Part shown: positions 52,603 to 59,668 of the stretch, in pieces
How positions within the stretch are numbered: position 1 is the stretch's first letter
Layout of the letters: each line of letters begins with the position of its first letter
Origin: Clostridiaceae bacterium
Lineage (GTDB): Bacteria > Bacillota > Clostridia > Peptostreptococcales > Tindalliaceae
Reading direction: 5' to 3'
Assembly (NCBI GenBank): GCA_024635995.1
Contig: JAGXHW010000036.1
Coordinates: forward strand, 1-64,000
DNA: 64,000 nucleotides
Made by a program: the position numbers and the translations under genes
Notes under the pieces: generated by a model
Told to the model about the DNA's origin: nothing
What the model saw: the letters and a program-made list of their open reading frames with translations, nothing else
The model's database searches: none

Positions 52603-53130
52603 ATGAAAGGCGGTTCACCCTGGAAACGAGCCTTGGCATTTCTGGCAAAAACTCAGGAAATCATTACCATGTTACTGGCCATCGCACTTCCGGTACTGGT
52701 ATTTATCCAGGTCTTGCTCCGATATGTGTTCCAGATGCCGTTAATGGGAATTGAGGAATTAATGCTGTTTCCCATCATCTGGCTCTATATGATCGGAGGG
52801 GCTAATGCGTCACGCACCCGTGCTCATATTGAATGTGGTATTCTGACACTTTATATTAAGCGCGGACGCAGTAGAGCACTTTTCAACATCATCAGAATCA
52901 CCATCTCTTTTGTGGTTAGCTGCTGGCTGACCTACTGGGCTTACTGGTACTTTACGTATTCTCTTCGCTCCTGGAAATTAAGTCCATTGCTGCGTTACCC
53001 CATGTTTTTCGCAGAAATGATGGTTTTTATCGGATTGGTGTTGATGACGTTTTATACCATTATTGAACTGGTGGAAGTGTATAGAAAATCTTTTGACACA
53101 TTTAAAGAACCTAAACAGGAGGTGCTGTAA
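52603..53130 (+). CDS. TRAP transporter small permease (DctQ)
   Basis: A 175-residue membrane protein with four hydrophobic helices, typical of the DctQ small subunit. Segments LLAIALPVLVFIQVLLRY, then GIEELMLFPIIWLYMIGGA are conserved. TRAP systems use ion gradients to import carboxylates and related organic acids through a periplasmic or lipoprotein binding subunit. Its stop overlaps the DctM start in TAATG. GGAGGTGG precedes the ATG. The operon order is DctQ, DctM, DctP. Confidence 0.93.
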   Translation: MKGGSPWKRALAFLAKTQEIITMLLAIALPVLVFIQVLLRYVFQMPLMGIEELMLFPIIWLYMIGGANASRTRAHIECGILTLYIKRGRSRALFNIIRITISFVVSCWLTYWAYWYFTYSLRSWKLSPLLRYPMFFAEMMVFIGLVLMTFYTIIELVEVYRKSFDTFKEPKQEVL

Positions 53131-54443
53131 TGGATATGCTCACCATCGTGCTTATTGATGTCATTCTGTTGGTCTTACTCTTGATGTTCAGCATTCCACT
53201 GCCATACTGTTTCGGAGGAGCACTTGCCTTCATGGCCATCGCCGGAGGCGCTTCCATGCGCAGCATGATGCTCTGGGGATTCACCCAGATGATCAGCCCT
53301 ATTTTGCTGGCCAGTCCCTTGTTTATTTTGGCCGGGATGATCATGGCAAATAGTGGTGTGGCCAAACACCTTCTCAACTTTGCCGATATCTTTGTTGGCC
53401 GCATTAAAGGCGGTATCGGCGTGGTGGCAGTGACCACCTGTGCCATTATCGGTGCGATTTCAGGAAGTGGCTTCACCGGAGTGGCAGCGACAGGACCGGT
53501 CCTGATTCCGCGAATGGTGGAGAAGGGTTATCCACGGGGATATGCAACTGCACTTGTGACGGTATCTTCCGTACTGGGACTTCTGATTCCACCCAGTGTT
53601 ATCATGATTATTTACGGTTGGGTAACGGAGACATCCATATTGGCGGCCTTTCTTTCCACCGTTGGTCCCGGACTGGCCATTGTGATCTCTTTTTCGGTGA
53701 TTAACATGATATGGGTCCGAAGAATGCCCAACATTGAGTTGGAAGAAAAGCTGCCTGCCATCGAAATGCGAAAACAGAACATACAGCGTTCGATACGGGC
53801 ACTGCCGGGCCTCTCACTTCCTGTTATCATTCTTGGCGGTATCTACGGTGGGGTCTTTACTCCTTCTGAAGCCGCTGCAGTGGCAGCTGTTGTGTCGGTG
53901 CCCATCGGGTTTTGGATTTACCGTGAGATGACCTTTGGCAGTTTTCTAAAAGTTGTCAATGAATCTTCAGTATCTATTGGTGCCATAATGACCATGATCA
54001 TGTTCACCTTGATGCTGAGCCAGACCTATGTATTATTACGGGTACCACAGGCACTTATTGAAATAGTTTTTAATATTTCAACTAATAAAATTTTACTACT
54101 GATTGTGATTAATATATTCCTGTTCCTTGTAGGGATGATTGTAAATGATGTGACTGGAATGATTCTCATCGCACCGCTTTTACTTCCCCTGGTCACAGAA
54201 TTGGGAATCAGTCCCATCCATTTTGCGGCAATTATGGGCGTCAACCTGGCCATGGGTGGTGTGACACCGCCTTATGCCAGCATTCTCTACTTGGGCATGC
54301 GGATCGGTAAGTGCGAGTTCTCCGAGATCCTGAAACCAACCATGGTTTTCCTGTTACTGGGTTATCTGCCAGTTGTGTTTCTCACCACCTTCTGGGCACC
54401 CCTCTCCATGTTCTTGCCCACCTTGATGGGATTTGTCAAATAG
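53130..54443 (+). CDS. TRAP transporter large permease (DctM)
   Basis: A 437-residue polytopic permease with about 12 hydrophobic segments. DctM family blocks are visible, such as ISGSGFTGVAATGPVLIPRM, RGYATALVTVSSVLGLLIPPS, and MGVNLAMGGVTPPYA near the C-terminus. It forms the transport channel with DctQ. It is translationally coupled to DctQ by a 1-bp overlap and is followed after 69 bp by the binding protein gene. Confidence 0.95.
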   Translation: MDMLTIVLIDVILLVLLLMFSIPLPYCFGGALAFMAIAGGASMRSMMLWGFTQMISPILLASPLFILAGMIMANSGVAKHLLNFADIFVGRIKGGIGVVAVTTCAIIGAISGSGFTGVAATGPVLIPRMVEKGYPRGYATALVTVSSVLGLLIPPSVIMIIYGWVTETSILAAFLSTVGPGLAIVISFSVINMIWVRRMPNIELEEKLPAIEMRKQNIQRSIRALPGLSLPVIILGGIYGGVFTPSEAAAVAAVVSVPIGFWIYREMTFGSFLKVVNESSVSIGAIMTMIMFTLMLSQTYVLLRVPQALIEIVFNISTNKILLLIVINIFLFLVGMIVNDVTGMILIAPLLLPLVTELGISPIHFAAIMGVNLAMGGVTPPYASILYLGMRIGKCEFSEILKPTMVFLLLGYLPVVFLTTFWAPLSMFLPTLMGFVK

Positions 54444-54512
54444 ATGTGGAATTTGCCAAACATCAATGAAATAAAACATAAAAACATGAAATAAAACAAA
54501 GGAGGATTCATA

Positions 54513-55583
54513 ATGAAAAAAATGACCAGAAAAAATCTATCGATGTTATTGGTTCTTGCTCTCTTGTTGACGGCGGTATTGACTGGATGCGGCGGGGGAG
54601 AAGATCCTGCACCTGCTGAGCCTTCCGGTGATGCTGAGGAACCAGCCACTGGCGGCGGATTTAGTGAACGAAACATTAAAATCGGCCATGTACGACCTGA
54701 AGGAACATCTACAGATGAAGACACGAAAGCTTTTATTGACGAAATAACACAAAACACTGACGGCAATTTTACTTTCGAAGTGTATCCTAACAGTCAGCTT
54801 GGAGATTATTCACTTGTTCAGGAGCGAATTGGTATTGGTGACGTTGAAATGCAACTGGCACCTGCTGCACCCAATATGAACGCGGCTATCGTACTGCCAA
54901 GTGCACCCTATCTGGCCAGTACCTGGGATGAAGCCAAAGTAGTCTTTGCTCGAGACAGCCAACTTTATAATGCTATATCCGATATGTTTGCCGAAGAAAA
55001 TATCAAGATGTTGGCGGGTTATCCTAAGTATTTTGGCAGCATTATTACCACAAAAGAACCTGAGGCACCTGGCGATCCCAATGTTTCAAAGGGCCTCAAA
55101 ATAAGGGTTCCAGGCATCAAATCCTTTGAGCTGACCGCACAAGCACTGGGCTATCAGGCCACCCCCATTGCGTTTTCAGAAGCTTTTACGTCAATCCAGA
55201 CAGGGATCGTGGATGGAGCCATAGGATCTGGTGGTGAAGGTTACTGGAACAGTTTTCGTGATGTGACTGAGTATTACCTGCCAGTAAATTCACAGTTTGA
55301 AATCTGGTGGATCCAAATGAGTATGGATGTATGGAATGATTTATCCCCTGATGAAAAAGCAGTGGTGGAAACAGCTGCCAAGAACTTTGAAGATGCCCGA
55401 TGGGAAGTTGCACCTGATGAAGAAGAATACTATGAAAATCTGCTGGAAGAAAATGGCGCAGTGATCATTGAATTCACAGATGAAGAATACCAAGCCATGG
55501 CTGACAAGGTTCGAGCAGAGGTTTGGCCTGAAATCAAAGACGATTATGGTGCAGAACTCTTTGACGAAATCACACAAAGATAA
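54513..55583 (+). CDS. TRAP transporter substrate-binding lipoprotein (DctP)
   Basis: A 356-residue extracytoplasmic binding protein anchored by a lipid on Cys26 (LTGC lipobox) and followed by a Gly/Glu/Pro-rich linker. The DctP fold shows IKIGHVRPEGTSTDEDTKAF, GLKIRVPGIKSFELTAQALG and FSEAFTSIQTGIVDGA. The Arg in IRVPG is the residue that usually clamps the substrate carboxylate in this family. It captures the imported acid for DctQM. The identity of the ligand is unknown. Co-regulation with the opine dehydrogenase gene suggests an opine-like amino-carboxylate. Confidence 0.93.
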   Translation: MKKMTRKNLSMLLVLALLLTAVLTGCGGGEDPAPAEPSGDAEEPATGGGFSERNIKIGHVRPEGTSTDEDTKAFIDEITQNTDGNFTFEVYPNSQLGDYSLVQERIGIGDVEMQLAPAAPNMNAAIVLPSAPYLASTWDEAKVVFARDSQLYNAISDMFAEENIKMLAGYPKYFGSIITTKEPEAPGDPNVSKGLKIRVPGIKSFELTAQALGYQATPIAFSEAFTSIQTGIVDGAIGSGGEGYWNSFRDVTEYYLPVNSQFEIWWIQMSMDVWNDLSPDEKAVVETAAKNFEDARWEVAPDEEEYYENLLEENGAVIIEFTDEEYQAMADKVRAEVWPEIKDDYGAELFDEITQR

Positions 55584-55593
55584 AAACTATACT

Positions 55594-55737
55594 ATGTTGA
55601 TAGGAAAGAGAACATGGGCTCATTTGTATATTTTCACTTCAGGTTGGAATGAAGGTATGGTCAAAGAATATATGTATGTTTACCGGGCCCAGTTCTTTTT
55701 GCTCAATGCAAACAGAAAAATCACAAAGATGCAATAA
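55594..55737 (+). other. Unassigned short frame downstream of the TRAP operon
   Basis: A 47-codon frame (MLIGKRTWAHLYIFTSG at its start) follows DctP by 10 bp. It lacks a convincing ribosome binding site and recognisable family. It may be a remnant or chance frame. Confidence 0.2.
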
Positions 55738-55744
55738 ATATTTA

Positions 55745-55788
55745 GTCAAGGTTTGAGAATGGATATTCTTAAACCTTGGCTTTTTATT
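55745..55788 (+). terminator. Intrinsic terminator of the TRAP operon
   Basis: CAAGGTTTGAGAAT and ATTCTTAAACCTTG pair (one mismatch or wobble region), then TTTTTATT. Confidence 0.85.
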
Positions 55789-56222
55789 AGTGTATAAATA
55801 GTAAGGCTAAAAACATGAAAGATTTCGAGGAAGTTCAGTCATTACATATTTTAAGAATCGCAGCTTTCTTTAAGTGAGGAAGCTGGTATGGTGGCAACAA
55901 TCAAAAACCTATATAATATATTTAGTGAAGTCTAAGAAGCATCGCACATTAAATATCAAATTTATCCGATGACTACCACTGCTAAGACTCCCTCTTCTGC
56001 AAGAGGGAGATAAGCGGTGCTACGTCCATAGGTGAACAAACTAAGTATCTGCCACCAAATGGTACAATTGGGCCATCTACTTATGAATAACGCATTCTAA
56101 ACTTCTGATGGAGTTGAAACTTTACCAGAAGCTAAGCATCCTGTTTATAGTAATCACTCAAGCAAATTACGAGAGGGTGACATCAAGTATTTGTTGCATA
56201 TATTATGTAAGGAGGTAGCCTT
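55789..56222. other. Gene-poor stretch with hairpins
   Basis: No supportable gene is seen. Two hairpins stand out: CAGCTTTCTT/GAGGAAGCTG near 55861-55886 and a perfect 9-bp stem CTCCCTCTT/AAGAGGGAG near 55989-56011, followed by ATAAGCGGTGCTACG. Sequence of this kind can be the right end of an IS200/IS605-type element, but no transposase remnant or duplicated target is visible. The next gene's GGAGG site begins at about 56211. Confidence 0.3.
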
Positions 56223-56936
56223 ATGAACCTTGTTGAACAAATTATAAAAGAACTTTCATTTTATATTGATGAGGAAAAAGCGGACTATCTTCCAGGCTTT
56301 TTTAATGCAGTTCCAGGGGGCTATGGTGAGGGTGATTATTTCTTAGGTGTCACTGTGCCAAACCAGAGAAAGGTGGCTAAACAGTTTTACAGACAGGTTT
56401 CCCTGGATGAATTGACTATGTTGTTACAGGATCCATACCATGAATGCAGGCTCACGGCACTGTTCATGATGGTGCACCTGTATGAGCGTTTAAAAGACGA
56501 AACAATGAAACAGGCCGTGATAGACCTCTACCTGAACAACCTGGACTATGTGAACAACTGGGACTTGGTGGATTCATCAGCTTACAAGCTGCTGGGCCCA
56601 TACCTGGAACACCGTGACAGAGAGGTGCTTTACGAACTGGCTGCATCAGATGATCTTTGGCGGCAGCGTATTGCTATTATCTCCACTCTCTATTTTATTC
56701 GCCAACATGACTTTGATGATACCCTAGCTTTATCGGAATACTTGTTACACCACCCACACGACCTGATACACAAGGCCGTTGGATGGATGCTGCGTGAAGT
56801 GGGGAACCGCAACCTGGACAGGGAGCTAGCCTTTCTCAATAAAAACTACCGTGAAATGCCCCGGACCATGCTGATCTATGCCATCGAAAAATTTGAACCT
56901 CAGTTACGGCAGAAATATCTGAAGGGTACCATTTAA
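56223..56936 (+). CDS. DNA alkylation repair protein (AlkD-like)
   Basis: A 237-residue all-helical HEAT-like repeat protein of the AlkC/AlkD family, base excision glycosylases that remove alkylated purines such as 3- and 7-methyl adducts. Typical segments are GVTVPNQRKVAKQFYRQ, ECRLTALFMMVH, YVNNWDLVDSSAYKLLGPYL (the WDLVD block with the catalytic Asp), and LIHKAVGWMLREVG. Length fits AlkD. The next gene begins 28 bp downstream, so the two may be co-transcribed. Confidence 0.93.
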   Translation: MNLVEQIIKELSFYIDEEKADYLPGFFNAVPGGYGEGDYFLGVTVPNQRKVAKQFYRQVSLDELTMLLQDPYHECRLTALFMMVHLYERLKDETMKQAVIDLYLNNLDYVNNWDLVDSSAYKLLGPYLEHRDREVLYELAASDDLWRQRIAIISTLYFIRQHDFDDTLALSEYLLHHPHDLIHKAVGWMLREVGNRNLDRELAFLNKNYREMPRTMLIYAIEKFEPQLRQKYLKGTI

Positions 56937-56964
56937 CACATACAATCACAATGGAGTGATCAGA

Positions 56965-57828
56965 ATGGTTACAAAACAGAAAATTACCACTGCATCAGAA
57001 ATGACAACAGAGCACCTGAAAATTGACTGTCAAAACTGCTTTGGCTTGTGTTGTGTTGCCTTACACTTTTTTAAGCAGGATGGTTTTCCTATGGATAAAG
57101 AAGCGTCTGAACCCTGCATGCACCTTCAACAGGATTTTAGATGTGGAAAATACCTTCAGTTGGAGGAATTTGGCTATTCGGGATGCATGATATTTGACTG
57201 TTTTGGTGCCGGTCAGCAAGTATCTGCCATTACGTATGATGGAAAAAGCTGGCATGATTCAAAGGATAAGGCACAAATAATGTTTCGGGTGTTTCATGTG
57301 ATGAGACAGCTTCATGAACTGCTGTGGTACCTGTTCGAAGCCAGGTCACATGCCGTCACTCGGCCAATGGATGAAGTGATTATAAAAAGCATTGATGAAA
57401 CATTGGCGCTGACCAACGGCCAGCCCGAATCCATTCTCAGTATTAACATGGATGAACACCGCATGAAAGTGAATGAAGTTTTGCTCCAAATCAGTGAGTT
57501 GGTACGACAAGAGGCTGTGGGAAAACAGACATCAGGGAAGAGGCAAATAAAACTGCCGGCCCGAGGAGCTGACCTGGCTGGCAAAGATTTGCGTAACATT
57601 GAATTGAAAGGCGCCAATCTCCGGGGTGCCTTATTAATTGCAGCTAATCTTCATGGTTCAGATTTGTCCGGAACTGATGTAATTGGGGCCGATATGAGAG
57701 ATACAAACATCAAAGGTGCCAACCTTACAAAAAGCCTTTTTCTGACACAGGCTCAAATCAATGCAGCGCAAGGTGATGATACAACAAAATTGCCCCATTA
57801 TTTGGAGAGGCCGTCGCGATGGCGGTAG
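56965..57828 (+). CDS. Pentapeptide repeat protein with N-terminal Cys-rich domain
   Basis: A 287-residue protein. The N-terminal ~75 residues hold seven or more Cys in patterns CQNCFGLCC, EPCMHL, FRCGKYL and SGCMIFDCFG, which look like a metal or Fe-S site of the YkgJ type. A helical middle follows (~80-190). The C-terminus carries about ten pentapeptide repeats (ARGADLAGKDLRNIELKGAN and on), expected to form a right-handed beta-helix. The ATG at 56965 has GGAG about 8 nt upstream. Pentapeptide proteins can mimic DNA; function here is unknown. Confidence 0.85.
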   Translation: MVTKQKITTASEMTTEHLKIDCQNCFGLCCVALHFFKQDGFPMDKEASEPCMHLQQDFRCGKYLQLEEFGYSGCMIFDCFGAGQQVSAITYDGKSWHDSKDKAQIMFRVFHVMRQLHELLWYLFEARSHAVTRPMDEVIIKSIDETLALTNGQPESILSINMDEHRMKVNEVLLQISELVRQEAVGKQTSGKRQIKLPARGADLAGKDLRNIELKGANLRGALLIAANLHGSDLSGTDVIGADMRDTNIKGANLTKSLFLTQAQINAAQGDDTTKLPHYLERPSRWR

Positions 57829-57865
57829 TCATCAGATAAATAAATATTTTTTTCAAAATACCCCT

Positions 57866-57967
57866 GAAAAGGGAAGATACAATTTATCCCTGCTATTAGC
57901 CTGGCGAATTGCCAGTGCTTTGGAAAGCAGCATAGAAGAAATTTTTCTGTTTGAAGAGGAAATGTAA
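57866..57967 (+). pseudogene. C-terminal remnant of an XRE-type helix-turn-helix regulator
   Basis: The frame encodes KGRYNLSLLLAWRIASALE then SSIEEIFLFEEEM and stops. This is the last ~30 residues of a short Cro/CI-type regulator (about 68 residues, usually ending NGRYNPSLxLAxRIA...SIEEIFxxEEE). The recognition helices are missing. It lies in the 314-bp gap between the pentapeptide gene and tetR and is followed by a terminator. Confidence 0.75.
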
Positions 57968-57981
57968 GGGTTGGACAAATG

Positions 57982-58014
57982 ACCCTGTCAGAAGTATCCA
58001 CTGGCAGGGTTTTT
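57982..58014 (+). terminator. Intrinsic terminator after the XRE remnant
   Basis: ACCCTGTCAG and CTGGCAGGGT form a 10-bp stem (one wobble), then five T. Confidence 0.88.
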
Positions 58015-58063
58015 ACTTGTGAAAAACAGCCGAAAATATTTTCAAAATATTTTTGTGAAATGA

Positions 58064-58092
58064 TTGACAAATTTATTGTAAGGTGAGATAAT
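58064..58092 (+). promoter_or_regulatory. Sigma-A promoter of the TetR operon
   Basis: TTGACA (58064-58069), 17 bp, GATAAT (58087-58092). The operator dyad begins within the -10. Confidence 0.88.
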
Positions 58093-58125
58093 GTGACCAT
58101 AAGTCATATGACCGGCAGTCACATT
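58090..58125. promoter_or_regulatory. Nested TetR-type operator
   Basis: An outer pair AATGTGAC (58090-58097) and GTCACATT (58118-58125) and an inner perfect palindrome GTCATATGAC (58103-58112) share exactly the same centre (between 58107 and 58108). This is what one expects for autoregulation by a TetR dimer or pair of dimers, blocking the -10. Confidence 0.82.
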
Positions 58126-58142
58126 AAGGAAGGTGAAAATAT

Positions 58143-58742
58143 ATGCCAAAGGAAACATTTTTTAACCTGCCCCCTGAAAAACAGCAACGTGTTATCAAAG
58201 CAGCCGTTGATGAGTTCTCAAAGAGGCATTATAGCCAAGTCTCAATTAATGGCATCATAAGACAGGCGGACATTCCAAAAGGAAGCTTTTACCAGTATTT
58301 TGAGAACAAGGATGATGTGTATATTTACCTGTTTACTCAGGTAAGCGACTCCAAGATCGAGTTGTTTAACAGCCTTTGGAAAGAGATTCCCCGGCTGACA
58401 TTCAAGGAATATATGATGCATTATATTGAAGAACTGAAAAAACTGGGTGCCTCCGACGACCAGATGGCAAAGCTGAAACATGAGTTTCTCAATGAATGCC
58501 CCCAGGAAATTAAAAAGCAAATTTTGAAAACAGAAATGCCCAAGTCAGTCAAAACCTTCAATAAAGTAATTGAAGCGTATATGGAAAAGGGGGAGTTTCA
58601 TAAAGGCCTGGATACCAATGTGGCGGCTTATATTACTGTCATGAGCATCAGCAGCCTGGAACATTTTGATTACAGCGAGGGGGATGATGCCGTATCTGCA
58701 TTGGTAAAGATCGTCGATTTTCTTGTTTACGGTATGAGTTAA
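58143..58742 (+). CDS. TetR/AcrR family transcriptional regulator
   Basis: A 199-residue repressor. The N-terminal helix-turn-helix domain (FFNLPPEKQQRVIKAAVDEF, then INGIIRQADIPKGSFYQYFENKDDVYIYLF) is typical, with the signature GSFYQYF. The C-terminal ligand-binding domain is unassigned. A GGAAGG site precedes the ATG. It is the first gene of a three-gene unit with an alpha/beta hydrolase and a UvrA-like ATPase, and the nested dyad at its promoter suggests it controls all three. Confidence 0.94.
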   Translation: MPKETFFNLPPEKQQRVIKAAVDEFSKRHYSQVSINGIIRQADIPKGSFYQYFENKDDVYIYLFTQVSDSKIELFNSLWKEIPRLTFKEYMMHYIEELKKLGASDDQMAKLKHEFLNECPQEIKKQILKTEMPKSVKTFNKVIEAYMEKGEFHKGLDTNVAAYITVMSISSLEHFDYSEGDDAVSALVKIVDFLVYGMS

Positions 58743-58766
58743 TTGATTGAGTGGGAGGCGTGTAAA

Positions 58767-59651
58767 ATGAGTGGAATGAATCGTCATGGACTGATTGATA
58801 CGGTAGCCATCAGCGCAGGGGTGTTGTTTTTCCCCGGGTATTTCAGAAATAAGGTGGAGAGTGCCTCGTTTGAAGAACACTTTAAGGCTGTCTCTGTAAT
58901 TGTACCGGAATTGAAAGAGGAGAAGGAATATAACATCACAGCCTCGACCCTGGTGGGCGAACTGGATGCAGCTGTTCGAATGGCCCAGTGGAAGGGAGAA
59001 GATTATCCTACAGTGATCTACCATCATGGCGCCATGGAAATACCCTATGATTATGGGTTTAAAAACATATTTCCAATGGATAAAATGGAATTGCCAGTGA
59101 ATCTATTTTTAATCAGGGCCCCTTTTCATAGCCAGCGAAAGTCATTTATGAAAGGCATGGTGGCCACTGAAAACTGGCTAGCCATGATGGCCGTGTCCAT
59201 TTGTGTCATCGACCAGGTGATCGGGCAGGTTCGGTCTAAATCCGATAAAAAAATTCTGTTGGGTGGCACCAGTCTGGGAGGGTATATTTCTAACCTGCAT
59301 CACATTCATTTTAACACAGCAGATGTGTATACTCCGCTGTTGGCAGGGTTGGCTATGCATGACACTTTCCTTAATTCGGTGTATCGTAAAGCCGTGGATG
59401 ATTTTCCCAAATCCCAGCCGGAACTGATGACGAAGCTCTTTGATTTTCAGCCTGCCTTTGAACAGAGCGGTCATCTGCACAACAATGTGTTCCCCTTGCT
59501 TGGTAAACACGACGCAATCATTAGGTTTGAGATTCAACGGGATTCCTATGCAGGGCTTGAAGTGGAAACCATTGAAAAGGGGCACACCACAGGTGCGCTG
59601 TCCTATGAAGCCTTACGGAAGCACATGCTGGAGAAGGTGTTGCAACAATAA
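58767..59651 (+). CDS. Alpha/beta hydrolase-like protein
   Basis: A 294-residue protein with an alpha/beta hydrolase signature. The nucleophile elbow GGTSLGGY (Ser169), a preceding VIYHHGAMEIPYDYG, and a late EKGHTTGAL that could hold the catalytic His are visible. The remaining sequence is unlike common esterases, so the subfamily is unknown. The ATG at 58767 follows GGGAGG by 8 nt; the TTG at 58743 is less likely. It lies between tetR and the UvrA-like gene, 17 bp before the latter. Hydrolysis of a toxic or natural-product ligand is an inference. Confidence 0.82.
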   Translation: MSGMNRHGLIDTVAISAGVLFFPGYFRNKVESASFEEHFKAVSVIVPELKEEKEYNITASTLVGELDAAVRMAQWKGEDYPTVIYHHGAMEIPYDYGFKNIFPMDKMELPVNLFLIRAPFHSQRKSFMKGMVATENWLAMMAVSICVIDQVIGQVRSKSDKKILLGGTSLGGYISNLHHIHFNTADVYTPLLAGLAMHDTFLNSVYRKAVDDFPKSQPELMTKLFDFQPAFEQSGHLHNNVFPLLGKHDAIIRFEIQRDSYAGLEVETIEKGHTTGALSYEALRKHMLEKVLQQ

Positions 59652-59668
59652 AGAAAAGGAGCTGAACC

